DNA of 64,000 bases from an uncultured Prevotellaceae bacterium (GTDB taxonomy: Bacteria; Bacteroidota; Bacteroidia; Bacteroidales; Bacteroidaceae). The translations under genes and the position numbers were made by a program. Below the pieces are notes generated by a model. The model made no database searches. It had not been told where the DNA came from and saw only the letters and a list, made by a program, of their open reading frames with translations. This document shows positions 8,642 to 19,235 of the stretch, piece by piece; within the stretch, counting starts at the first letter, position 1; each line of letters begins with the position of its first letter. The stretch covers positions 62,001 to 126,000 of the forward strand of contig ONFA01000003.1 in the NCBI GenBank assembly GCA_900316975.1. The letters are read 5' to 3'.

Positions 8642-8674
8642 AATCGGCTCAAACATGCAAGCGTTTGAGCCGAT
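8642..8674. promoter_or_regulatory. 13-base inverted repeat upstream of the SLOG-nuclease gene
   Basis: Perfect 13-base arms (AATCGGCTCAAAC at 8642-8654 and GTTTGAGCCGATT at 8662-8674) enclose 7 bases. It sits 5 bases upstream (minus sense) of the TACTTTTG box at 8630-8637. It could be an operator of the minus-strand gene, or a terminator; the T-rich flank is on the plus-strand side. The rest of 8574-8866 holds nothing else recognisable. Confidence 0.5.
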
Positions 8675-8866
8675 TTCTTTTGATAATTGAGCCAATTTGG
8701 TGTTATTCGCCTAAAAGTGATGTCTGGGGGCTTCGGAGGATGAAAACCAAACACCATTTGATCATTGGAAATGATGGTGGCTTGATAGGTGGAATAAACG
8801 TATATTAACGTCTTGGCATTAAACCGATGATTTAGTGAATGTTATAATCACTTGTATAAATCAATA

Positions 8867-9892
8867 TTAGCAAAAATCATCGAAGACCTCGCCACCAGTC
8901 CATTCTTTTCCTTGGGCTAATGTGAAATATTTTAGGGCTCCTTTTTCTTCAAAAAATGTTCCTTTGCTTTCATGAAAAAAAATCCCATCTTTATAGGTTA
9001 CGCGCGATAGTGCCCAAGGTTTCATGGAGTGTTCCTCACCATTCCGTGTCATCACCCAAAGCGATGTGCCTTCCTCGACAATGGCGGAGTCCACAACAAG
9101 TGAATTATATAGGTTGTTTCTGCAGAATACAGTATTAATCTCTAAATTCGATTGATACATTTTGAGGGGATTGTCTGTCAGTTCTTTGGGACAACATGGA
9201 AATTCAGATGGTGTGCGCCAACCGATTTGTACCGCATTGGGAGTGAGGGATTGCGTTTTATTGGAGTTTGTGACAGGCTCTGGCGTTATATGCTTTTGTT
9301 TGGGGGACATTGGAGAATAAGATAGGAATGTAGACTTCCGATCTTGAAATATCCACTCGCCAAGACTCCCACCCTGTGGCTTGGGATGCTCTTTTGCCCA
9401 GTTGGTCAGTCGCTCTAATGAAGTACGCGCTTCTTCTGGAGAAACAGCCCGCATCCAATTGAAATTTGGGTCTGTCTTTTCGTGTCCTTGCAAGATGGAC
9501 GGGTCAGCAAGAAAAACTTCAATGCTACCGCAAATGTTCTCTATCCTTGCACGGGTAATGGGATTGTTCAAAGCATTTTCCAATCGTGTCAACCATCGTA
9601 GATTCTCGGGGCGGTTATTGCGTCGGTTCGTGTCGATGTGGTCAACAACGTGCTGCTCTGTAGGTGGATTTCCATGAAAGGCAAAGGCCACAATCCTATG
9701 GACTCTTTGCCCCGCAATTTCCATGTAGCCAGTCTTCTCGTTTGGCTTTCCGAACGTCCAAACATTATCATCCTTGCGGATGCGTTTTCCTTCGCGTGGA
9801 TGACGCATGACTGCACCATTGTCTCGAACCGAATAGTGCTCGTCCTTGTAAACGCAGTCCTTAACTTCGTTGAAATCGTCGACACTTATCAT
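8867..9892 (-). CDS. HNH endonuclease (HNH_3/NUMOD-type), free-standing
   Basis: A 341-residue protein with a homing-endonuclease-like N-terminal half. It contains an HNH_3-type motif, HRIVAFAFHG then VVDHIDTNRRNNRPENLRWLT (positions about 62-100) with the conserved His-Asp-His and Asn residues, preceded by a NUMOD-like strand (GYMEIAGQRV). The C-terminal 230 residues are not recognised and contain a Trp-rich region. It is the last of three closely spaced minus-strand genes (6 bases after the small secreted protein). Free-standing HNH proteins of this type are often mobile, and it lies inside the nifJ-bounded accessory block. The target site and any toxicity are unknown. Confidence 0.8.
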   Translation of the reverse strand: MISVDDFNEVKDCVYKDEHYSVRDNGAVMRHPREGKRIRKDDNVWTFGKPNEKTGYMEIAGQRVHRIVAFAFHGNPPTEQHVVDHIDTNRRNNRPENLRWLTRLENALNNPITRARIENICGSIEVFLADPSILQGHEKTDPNFNWMRAVSPEEARTSLERLTNWAKEHPKPQGGSLGEWIFQDRKSTFLSYSPMSPKQKHITPEPVTNSNKTQSLTPNAVQIGWRTPSEFPCCPKELTDNPLKMYQSNLEINTVFCRNNLYNSLVVDSAIVEEGTSLWVMTRNGEEHSMKPWALSRVTYKDGIFFHESKGTFFEEKGALKYFTLAQGKEWTGGEVFDDFC

Positions 9893-9898
9893 ATACTA

Positions 9899-10297
9899 CT
9901 AATATATTCCTTCTTTTTCACGTATGATTCCAATGAAATAATCACTGTCATTGCTTTTTTGGACAACAATCTGGTTGAAGTTTCTTTTACCAACTTGGAC
10001 TTGCCCTCCAGAAAAGACATATAGAAAGACATTCTTTAAGGTTTTCTTCCATACAGTTTTCCCATCAGAATCTTTTACGGTAACCTTAACCTTATACTTG
10101 TCCGTTATATAATAATCTGGGGTAGTAGATTTGAATGTCATAACAACATCATAGTAATATTTACCCTCCAAATCTAAGAGGGCAACACGTCGCACAACTT
10201 CTGTATCCGTAAGTGGTTTTGCTGTTTCTGCTTCTTGCGCAATGATATTAGCACTGTACGAAAGGAAAGATAACATCATCAAAATAAATATCTTCAT
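9899..10297 (-). CDS. Small secreted protein of unknown function
   Basis: 132 residues. A signal peptide is clear (MKIFILMMLSFLSYSANIIAQ), so the mature part of about 110 residues is periplasmic or exported. It is beta-rich with alternating Val/Thr/Lys strands (YYYDVVMTFKS, DKYKVKVTVKDSDGKTVWKK), resembling a single immunoglobulin-like or lipocalin-like sandwich. I do not recognise a family. It starts 12 bases after the 185-residue secreted protein and ends 6 bases before the HNH gene, so the three are probably one transcript. Confidence 0.75.
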   Translation of the reverse strand: MKIFILMMLSFLSYSANIIAQEAETAKPLTDTEVVRRVALLDLEGKYYYDVVMTFKSTTPDYYITDKYKVKVTVKDSDGKTVWKKTLKNVFLYVFSGGQVQVGKRNFNQIVVQKSNDSDYFIGIIREKEGIY

Positions 10298-10309
10298 AGC
10301 TATTGCAAT

Positions 10310-10867
10310 TTAAAGGTCATCCATTTCATCTTGTGTATTCTCCTTGAAGTTCACCATGTCCTTGTAATCGACATGGAGAAAGAAGTTGTTTTGTGCTGAA
10401 TAGCCCGTGGAAACAATAAAGAGGTCAATAGTTCCATTGTCAACCAAATAGGAATGTTGCATGAAATTCTGCAAATAGTCATCTTCCACCTCATCCGACT
10501 GCTTGTACTCTGTGCCATATTTAGCATCAAGCTTTCTTTCCATGCTGTGCTGTAGTTGCTCCACCAAATCTTTCCCGTATCGGCTGATGACAGCCTTTGC
10601 ACGATAGACTTTTCTTGTTCTCGGATTGTACCAGACCACAATCTGCGCATCTTCACCAGAAAATGTTCCATCAAATACTCGTACTCCTGTAGGTTGTAGC
10701 TTAGATTGTGGCGAAACGGTCAACCCTTTTGCTTGCAACTTAGTTTGGAAATCGGAAATGCTGCCGTTCAATTCGATTCCCATAAACTTCAAGTGCTCTT
10801 TCGGCTCTTGTGCCTGTGCAAGAATTCCCATTAGACAGGCAATGATGATAAATGCAACCTTTCTCAT
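10310..10867 (-). CDS. Secreted hypothetical protein of a Bacteroidales family
   Basis: 185 residues with a Sec signal (MRKVAFIIIACLMGILAQAQ). The mature protein opens with HLKFMGIELNGSISDFQTKLQAKG, a pattern in many small Bacteroidales periplasmic proteins where the segment precedes two alpha/beta repeats of unknown role. No catalytic motif is visible. The C-terminal tail is acidic (NTQDEMDDL). It is first in the three-gene run with the small secreted protein and the HNH gene. No convincing promoter was found directly upstream. Confidence 0.8.
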   Translation of the reverse strand: MRKVAFIIIACLMGILAQAQEPKEHLKFMGIELNGSISDFQTKLQAKGLTVSPQSKLQPTGVRVFDGTFSGEDAQIVVWYNPRTRKVYRAKAVISRYGKDLVEQLQHSMERKLDAKYGTEYKQSDEVEDDYLQNFMQHSYLVDNGTIDLFIVSTGYSAQNNFFLHVDYKDMVNFKENTQDEMDDL

Positions 10868-10929
10868 TGTTTGCTGTTTAGTTTTACTTCAATTTCTCTG
10901 AACGTAAGAGGCGCAGACTTTCGCCATAC

Positions 10930-11038
10930 GCTTCACGGTTCACCACAAACCACAACTATATACGGGAAATCTGCGCCCATTATGGGGCAGCTCCTATAAT
11001 AGTTGTTGCTCTTTGGTTCAAGGTGGTGATTGTGAAGC
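10930..11038. repeat. Compound imperfect inverted repeat, possible structured RNA
   Basis: Three consecutive arm pairs nest in register: GCTTCAC (10930-10936) with GTGAAGC (11032-11038), TCACCAC (10940-10946) with GTGGTGA (11023-11029), and ACAACTAT (10952-10959) with ATAGTTGT (10999-11006). A small CCCATTATGGG hairpin lies inside. Together these could fold into one long interrupted stem of about 110 nt. Confidence 0.5.
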
Positions 11039-11177
11039 TATAGAGCATTATGTCTTTACACTCTTTTGCAGAATGCGGTGGCAAAATTACGGAAAAGAAT
11101 TGTAATAAACGAAGAAAACGAAAAAAAAGTGAGGGGTGATGGCTTTTCTTTCTCTGTATGAGTGTTGCCTCCGCTAT

Positions 11178-11233
11178 CGTACTTACGATACCCCCGTTAT
11201 CGTAATTACGGCAATGGGTATGTCGTAATTACG
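11178..11233. promoter_or_regulatory. Three 10-base palindromes with exact 23-base spacing
   Basis: CGTACTTACG at 11178, CGTAATTACG at 11201 and CGTAATTACG at 11224 start exactly 23 bases apart. The second and third are perfect palindromes; the first differs by one base. The flanks also partly agree (TATCGTA before the first two). Such phased palindromes are typical of operators or iterons bound by a dimeric protein. No adjacent gene explains them. Confidence 0.6.
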
Positions 11234-11301
11234 TCTGTGGGTGTGTCAGTTGTGGGGGGGAGACGGGTGTGTGCCTTGGGATATGTCCGTTGGCGGCATC
11301 T

Positions 11302-11494
11302 GTGTTGCAGTGTTGCAGTGTTGCAGTTCTCCAAATGCTCTTCCACTCGATGAAAAATCTGATGAATACTATTTATATATTATATATATTATTATATTAT
11401 ATATAGTTATATATAAATATATAATCTATTACTTTAATTTGCCGTTGACTTCCTTGAATCATTTTGGAACTGCAACACTGCAACGCTGCAACAC
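11302..11494. repeat. Inverted 28-base TGTTGCAG arrays flanking an AT-rich core
   Basis: The left arm (11302-11329) has three tandem TGTTGCAG units; the right arm (11467-11494) is its reverse complement with one mismatch. The 137 bases between them are dominated by TATATAAT runs. There is no conserved spacer pattern as in CRISPR. Confidence 0.75.
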
Positions 11495-11560
11495 ATAAAC
11501 GCTTGTGTGGTAAAAATTGATGGGAAAAGGGTGAAGAATGATGACAAGAGGAATGATGCA

Positions 11561-11625
11561 CAAGAAAACGCACTGAAAAAATGCAATTCTGAATAAAAGT
11601 TGCATTTTTTCAGTGCGTTTTCTTG
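11561..11625. repeat. Perfect 26-base inverted repeat
   Basis: The arm at 11561-11586 (CAAGAAAACGCACTG followed by a TGAAAAAATGCAA-type end) is exactly reverse-complementary to 11600-11625, with a 13-base loop. It immediately precedes the duplicated nifJ terminator at 11634. It could be a strong bidirectional terminator or the remnant of a small palindromic mobile element. Confidence 0.7.
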
Positions 11626-11629
11626 CGTA

Positions 11630-11664
11630 AAAAGGATGCCGAATCATCATGGAACGGCATCCTT
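11630..11664 (-). terminator. Duplicate of the nifJ terminator hairpin
   Basis: GGATGCCG (11634-11641) and CGGCATCC (11655-11662) form a stem around a loop nearly identical to the one at 13279-13307. On the minus strand a short T run follows. It is part of the duplicated nifJ 3' end. Confidence 0.7.
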
Positions 11665-11691
11665 TGGGATGATGATATGTAAGTAAGTTTA

Positions 11692-11938
11692 TTACTCTGC
11701 TGAGTAGTCAATCTTGCTCATGCGCACATAGGTAGCGTAGCGGTGCTGTGCTGCCTTCTTGGCTGCGTCGAAGAGCTCCTGAGCCTCGGCTGGACATACC
11801 TTCTTGAGAGAGAGGTAGCGAACCTCACCGTCAAGGAATTGACGGAGCAGCGAGTGCATGCTGAATTCATTTGAGCATTGCCGAGTCGTGACGGAAGAAG
11901 ACGAAGTCAATGTCTGGAAGTTATCCCAGTTAGGAGCC
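11692..11938 (-). pseudogene. Second partial copy of the nifJ 3' end, with an internal insertion
   Basis: The minus strand reads APNWDNFQ, then about 25 foreign residues (TLTSSSSVTTRQCSNEFSMH...), then FLDGEVRYLSLKKV and onwards to the same terminal residues KIDYSAE as full-length pyruvate:ferredoxin oxidoreductase. The nucleotide match to 13334-13507 is nearly exact outside the roughly 72-base insertion. The match extends downstream through the terminator and ends upstream at GGAGCC near 11938. Only about 58 codons of the 1184-codon gene are present and no start is evident, so it is a non-functional tail duplicate rather than a gene. Confidence 0.85.
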
Positions 11939-11997
11939 TGTTCAGTCGCACAGACTCTTATTTTATTGGATAAGTTCTGCAATAAAACAATAAAATA

Positions 11998-12029
11998 TTT
12001 GGAGGTATCGAAAATAATACCTAATTTTG
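11998..12029 (+). promoter_or_regulatory. Promoter of the DUF4160/DUF2442 pair
   Basis: TTTG at 11998-12001 and TAATTTTG at 12022-12029 are 20 bases apart, an excellent Bacteroidetes promoter. It lies 30 bases before the first start codon. Confidence 0.75.
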
Positions 12030-12059
12030 CGGCGTAATAACAATTAAAAGAATAGTTTT

Positions 12060-12299
12060 ATGCCAGAGGTCTTTAGATTTTTGGGTTTCTCGTTCTTCTT
12101 TTTCAGCAGAGAGCATGAGCCTGTGCATGTACATGTTGAGGGCAATGGCGGAATGGCTAAGTTTACATGGAACGGAACAGAGTTTGAGCTGAATGAGAAG
12201 CAAGGAATCAAGGCAAATGACTTCAAGAAGATAAAAAGAGTGATAGATGATAATGCCGATATAATCATGAAGCGCTGGAAGGATTATTTTGAAAATTAA
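12060..12299 (+). CDS. DUF4160 domain protein (toxin-antitoxin-like pair, first gene)
   Basis: 79 residues, the usual size of DUF4160 proteins. The family signature is present: FFFFSREHEPVHVHVEGNGG followed by MAKFTW and the C-terminal IKANDFKKI...I..N...IMKRWKDYF. Members commonly sit beside a DUF2442 gene, as here (the next gene starts 15 bases downstream), and the pair is proposed to behave like a toxin-antitoxin module; no biochemical role is established from the sequence. It is driven by the strong promoter at 11998-12029 and lies in the nifJ-bounded accessory block. Confidence 0.85.
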   Translation: MPEVFRFLGFSFFFFSREHEPVHVHVEGNGGMAKFTWNGTEFELNEKQGIKANDFKKIKRVIDDNADIIMKRWKDYFEN

Positions 12300-12313
12300 A
12301 TGGAGGAGTGTCT

Positions 12314-12775
12314 ATGAAAATCAAGGAAATCTGGTTTGATGCCAACCACATTTGGGGCAGAGACGAAGCAGGAAAGGAATATAAGCAGTCACTTCTTTGG
12401 TATCCAAAGTTGCGAGCTGCATCTGCAGAACAGCGAAGCCAATATACTTTCGGCTTTGATGGCATTCATTGGCGGAATCTGGACGAGGACATCAGCTTCG
12501 AGAGTTTTGAGTACGAGGACACTGAGCCAAGTGCCATGCAGCGATTCTTTCTGACACACAAGGAAATAAACGTTGCGGAGTTTGCCCGTTCCATGGACAT
12601 GAACCCGACATTGCTTCGGAATTACATCAATGGATTCAAAAAACCTTCCAAGGAACGTGAACAAGACATAATGAACCACATCAAAAAATTGGGCGAAGAC
12701 ATGATTCAGGCATCATGCTATTCGTATAGGACAGACTTTGAGTCCGAATCGATGTTGGTTGCAGAACCATCATAA
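12314..12775 (+). CDS. DUF2442 domain protein with C-terminal HTH
   Basis: 153 residues from the ATG at 12314, preferred to the upstream GTG at 12308 because GGAGGAG at 12302-12308 is then a well-spaced ribosome site. The N-terminal 75 residues are DUF2442 (KIKEIWFDANHIWGRDEAG ... GIHWRNLDEDISFESF). Residues 85-130 form a helix-turn-helix of the XRE/HigA kind (INVAEFARSMDMNPTLLRNYINGFKKPS). This suggests it binds DNA and may autoregulate the two-gene operon as an antitoxin would. That function is inferred from the domain and neighbour, not shown. Confidence 0.82.
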   Translation: MKIKEIWFDANHIWGRDEAGKEYKQSLLWYPKLRAASAEQRSQYTFGFDGIHWRNLDEDISFESFEYEDTEPSAMQRFFLTHKEINVAEFARSMDMNPTLLRNYINGFKKPSKEREQDIMNHIKKLGEDMIQASCYSYRTDFESESMLVAEPS

Positions 12776-12837
12776 CTGCAATAAGAAGACGGAGAATATT
12801 GATTGTTGATTTCATTTTCACAATCATTATACATCAC

Positions 12838-12865
12838 AAGAGCCCGTGCAATCGCACAGGCTCTT
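12838..12865. terminator. Hairpin terminator between convergent genes
   Basis: AAGAGCC (12838-12844) pairs with GGCTCTT (12859-12865), extended by GTGC/GCAC inside, and is followed by TATTGTTTTC. It lies after the DUF2442 gene and before the stop of the convergent DUF2809 gene. A similar but mismatched sequence (GAGCCTG...CAGACTCTTATTTT) lies at about 11935-11963. Confidence 0.65.
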
Positions 12866-12886
12866 ATTGTTTTCATATATGCTGTT

Positions 12887-13264
12887 CTATACAGAATTTC
12901 GTTCCATGCCTCGGAACAAGCAGAAGATGAGGAGAATGCCAATCAAGTAGGCAAGGAGGTCTGTCCACAGGAAACCCTGCCCGAGCATCATGTGGCCGAT
13001 GAATGTGCTGCGGAAGGACACTAACCATGACCAGCGAAGAATTTGCGAAAACTCCACGAGGAAGGAGTGCATCAGGCTGATGATTGCCACCAGTCGCAGA
13101 GATTGCTTAACCAAGATGATACGCCAGAGACAAAAGACCATCATCGCCCAGAGTGCATCACCTGTTTCTTCGGGAATCCACTTGAGATGTCTGGAATAGA
13201 GTCCTAAGGGTATCAGCACAATGATTCCAATCAATGAGACCAAAATCTTTCTCTGTATAGGCAT
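12887..13264 (-). CDS. DUF2809 family membrane protein
   Basis: 125 residues with four predicted membrane helices: ILVSLIGIIVLIPLGLY, GDALWAMMVFCLWRIIL, LVAIISLMHSFLVEFSQ and LLAYLIGILLIFCLF. The sequence GLYSRHLKWIPEETGDALWAMMVF is characteristic of DUF2809 (VanZ-like small integral membrane proteins of unknown role). The start at 13264 is only 9 bases after the T run of the nifJ terminator on the same strand. It must therefore be transcribed by readthrough of that terminator or from a promoter hidden inside the end of nifJ, which fits insertion right behind nifJ. Confidence 0.8.
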   Translation of the reverse strand: MPIQRKILVSLIGIIVLIPLGLYSRHLKWIPEETGDALWAMMVFCLWRIILVKQSLRLVAIISLMHSFLVEFSQILRWSWLVSFRSTFIGHMMLGQGFLWTDLLAYLIGILLIFCLFRGMERNSV

Positions 13265-13272
13265 CGAGGTTT

Positions 13273-13307
13273 AAAAATGGATGCCGAACCATGATGGAAC
13301 GGCATCC
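13273..13307 (-). terminator. Rho-independent terminator of nifJ
   Basis: GGATGCCG (13279-13286) and CGGCATCC (13300-13307) form an 8-bp stem, followed on the minus strand by ATTTTTAA. It begins 26 bases after the nifJ stop. Confidence 0.85.
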
Positions 13308-13333
13308 TTTTGGATTGATGTTATGTAGGTTTA

Positions 13334-16888
<3,555 letters not shown>

Positions 16889-16988
16889 AATTTTAGTTAA
16901 TTATATGATGTATATTACAATTCGTTTGAAGTGCTATAGCATAAGATGATACAGCACCCTTTTATTTGTTTTGTGAAAAAATCCTTGC

Positions 16989-18170
16989 TTAATAGAGAAA
17001 TCCGAAAAGCCAGAGGGGAATTTGGTTGCCCTCGCCAATGTCGCACTGATTCACAGCGTAAAGGGCTTTGGCCTTGCTTTTCAACTTGGTGCTGTGCTCT
17101 GCAATCTTGAACTCTACCTGCTCGTCAACGAGGAAGGAACAAAGGTTGCCGTGCTTGTTTACCTTGTGGTCTTTCCAGAGTGTGTTGCAGAAGAAGGTTT
17201 CCAACACATCATGCTCGTCAAAGCAACGAGGATAAAAACTGTACATCAGATTGGAATTGTGAAGCAGTACACGCGCTGGTTTCTTGGGGAACTCGTCGCC
17301 TTTTCCGTAAATCATGTTTACTAGACGTGCTTCTTCCAGATACTTGATGTAGTGCATCACCGTAGCACGGCTCATTCCAAGTTCCTGTGCCAATTGACTG
17401 ACATTAGGAACGCTACTGCCGCTTGTGGTGAGCATATAGAAAAGTTGTTTGATTTTCGCCAAATACTTGAGTTCAATCTGCTTGACAAGCAGAATGTCCA
17501 CTTCTATCATCATGTTCATGTTCTTCAACAGGTTCTCACTGTAGTTGGCCTTGTCAAGGAAGAACGGGTAGAAACCATGGTGGAGATATGCTTGAAAATA
17601 CTCGCGGGGATTAACCTTTGCGAAAATTTCGGTGGCAATTTGTTTATGGTTGGAGATGATCTTGTCCAGCGTATAAGAAGGCAGTTGTAGCCCAGTGGTG
17701 AGGTTCAAGAATTCGCGGAAAGAAAAACCACGTAGATTGTAAGATTTTACAATGCCGTTCAATTCGGGATTTTCTTCTTTCAGACGCATTACAGGCGAAC
17801 CTGTGAAAACTATTTTCAAGCCCGGGTAGCGGTCATAACATTCGCGCAATTGTGCGCTCCAGTCGGGCTGCTTAAACACTTGGTCAATGAGCAACACTTT
17901 GCCCCCTGAATGATAAAACTCACCAGCAAACTCTGTGATGCCGACATTTTGGACGTAAAAGTTGTTAGTGTTAATGTACAAACATGAATGGTCGTACGGT
18001 GAGAAATGCTCTTTGGCATACTGTAGCAAGAAGGTCGTTTTACCTACGCCACGAGCACCTTTGATGCCAATCATTCGGTCTTTCCAATTGATCTCGTCCA
18101 TCAGGTCACGACGCACGGGAGCCTTTAGATGCTCTACCAAATAAGCATGTGTGCGGAAAAAGGATTCCAT
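16989..18170 (-). CDS. AAA+ ATPase, DUF4143 family
   Basis: A 393-residue ATPase of the archaeal-type AAA_14/DUF4143 class, which is expanded in Bacteroidales. Walker A is GARGVGKTT at about residues 38-46; Walker B is VLLIDQVFKQ; a sensor-like strand KIVFTGSPVMRL follows. The middle contains LRGFSFREFLNL, typical for the class. The C-terminal half has a winged-helix stretch (SVPNVSQLAQELGMSRATVMHYIKYLEEARLVNMI) followed by a nuclease-like beta region of the DUF4143 domain. The cellular role is unknown. It is a monocistronic gene with its own promoter, between nifJ and the thiamine operon. Confidence 0.88.
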   Translation of the reverse strand: MESFFRTHAYLVEHLKAPVRRDLMDEINWKDRMIGIKGARGVGKTTFLLQYAKEHFSPYDHSCLYINTNNFYVQNVGITEFAGEFYHSGGKVLLIDQVFKQPDWSAQLRECYDRYPGLKIVFTGSPVMRLKEENPELNGIVKSYNLRGFSFREFLNLTTGLQLPSYTLDKIISNHKQIATEIFAKVNPREYFQAYLHHGFYPFFLDKANYSENLLKNMNMMIEVDILLVKQIELKYLAKIKQLFYMLTTSGSSVPNVSQLAQELGMSRATVMHYIKYLEEARLVNMIYGKGDEFPKKPARVLLHNSNLMYSFYPRCFDEHDVLETFFCNTLWKDHKVNKHGNLCSFLVDEQVEFKIAEHSTKLKSKAKALYAVNQCDIGEGNQIPLWLFGFLY

Positions 18171-18244
18171 GATTTTCTTGTTTTTAGAATGTCATTCGCG
18201 AATGTCACTTCGAGCACAAAAAGCCTTTGTGACGAAAATTTGTG

Positions 18245-18276
18245 CAAAAGTACGACTTTTTTCCTTAAAATGCAAA
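18245..18276 (-). promoter_or_regulatory. Promoter of the AAA+ ATPase gene
   Basis: On the minus strand TTTG (18273-18276) and TACTTTTG (18245-18252) are separated by 20 bases. The start codon is 75 bases downstream. The leader contains a small TTCGCGAA-centred palindrome near 18195. Confidence 0.7.
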
Positions 18277-18437
18277 CTTGACTTTGCAAAAAAAAGTTTT
18301 TCTTTGAAAATATTTTTTTAGAAAAGGTTTTTGTTCTTGAAAAAGTGATTTTGTAGGCGATTACGGTTCTTTATGCGGAACGTTTAGTGGGGTGAACTTT
18401 TAGGTGTGGTGTAGTCGAGGGGTACGTTGTTTTTTGT

Positions 18438-19235
18438 TTAAAAATTCCAGATGGGGCCGTTGCCGTGTCCGATGTGCAGGTCTTTCCCTCCACGAATGGC
18501 TTTGGATACAAACTTCTTTGCCATTCCAACAGCGGTCTCCAGTGGGTTGCCAAGAGCCAATGCGCAGGCGATGGCGGAAGAAAGGGTGCAGCCAGTTCCG
18601 TGGAGGTTAGTGCTGCCGATCTTTTCGTTCTGGTATTCATGTACACTTCCATCAGTGAGGAACAAGCGGTCGGTCATGATTTCCCCTTTGGCGTGGCCTC
18701 CTTTGAGAAGAACATTGGTATCGTATTGCTGTGTGAGGGTTTGACCTGCCTGCAAGTAGTCAAATGGAGTGGCGAGGGAGTGTACCAACAGTTGCTCGGC
18801 TTCGGGAATGTTGGGCGTGATGAGGTGGCAGAGAGGAAAGAGGTGTTTTTTGATGTATTGGATGCAATCGGAAGACATCAGGCGATGACCGCTGGTGGAA
18901 ATCATGACGGGGTCATACACAATGGGGGTGTTCATTCCGTTTTTTTGCCCCCAATCATGTAATGTATCAACAATAATTGTTGCAGATTCAGCGTTTGGTA
19001 TCTGTCCAATTTTGATGGATTTAACGTCAAAATCATCAAGAATCGCTTGAAGTTGTGAACTGATTACCTTGGAGGGTACAGGCATCACGTCCTGTACTCC
19101 CATCGTGTTTTGCGAAGTGAGTGCTGTGATGACGGTTGCACCATAGCAACCCATGGCCGTGATGGTCTTCAGGTCTTGTTGAATGCCAGCCCCAGCTGAG
19201 GGGTCGCTGCCAGCTATGCTTAATACTATTTCCAT
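18438..19235 (-). CDS. thiD: Hydroxymethylpyrimidine/phosphomethylpyrimidine kinase
   Basis: 265 residues, normal length. ThiD phosphorylates HMP and HMP-P to HMP-PP, the pyrimidine half of thiamine. The ribokinase-type signature is clear: ALSIAGSDPSAGAGIQQDLKT at the N-terminus (as VLSIAGSDPSAGAGIQQDL), DPVMISTSGHRL in the centre, TPNIPEAEQLL, and the C-terminal GTGCTLSSAIACALALG anion hole with the catalytic Asp replaced by Thr-Gly-Cys context typical of the family. It is the last gene of the thi operon and overlaps the preceding TenI-like gene by 10 bases, so translation is probably coupled. Confidence 0.96.
   Translation of the reverse strand: MEIVLSIAGSDPSAGAGIQQDLKTITAMGCYGATVITALTSQNTMGVQDVMPVPSKVISSQLQAILDDFDVKSIKIGQIPNAESATIIVDTLHDWGQKNGMNTPIVYDPVMISTSGHRLMSSDCIQYIKKHLFPLCHLITPNIPEAEQLLVHSLATPFDYLQAGQTLTQQYDTNVLLKGGHAKGEIMTDRLFLTDGSVHEYQNEKIGSTNLHGTGCTLSSAIACALALGNPLETAVGMAKKFVSKAIRGGKDLHIGHGNGPIWNF

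Larger units (their letters stand above)
10868..11691. other. Gene-free region rich in palindromes and inverted repeats
   Basis: More than 800 bases with no supportable gene. From left to right it holds a compound imperfect inverted repeat (10930-11038), three evenly spaced 10-base palindromes (11178-11233), a G7 run near 11264, a pair of inverted 28-base TGTTGCAG arrays around an AT-rich core (11302-11494), a perfect 26-base inverted repeat (11561-11625) and a copy of the nifJ terminator hairpin (11634-11662). Short open frames here are low complexity and not conserved-looking. Confidence 0.8.

Noticed and set aside
11302-11494. CRISPR array
   Set aside because: The TGTTGCAG units are only 8 bases with no spacers, and the two arrays are inverted around an AT-rich core.
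11241-11498. Small open frame in the AT-rich intergenic region
   Set aside because: It reads low-complexity Tyr/Ile runs from TATATA repeats, without start signals.
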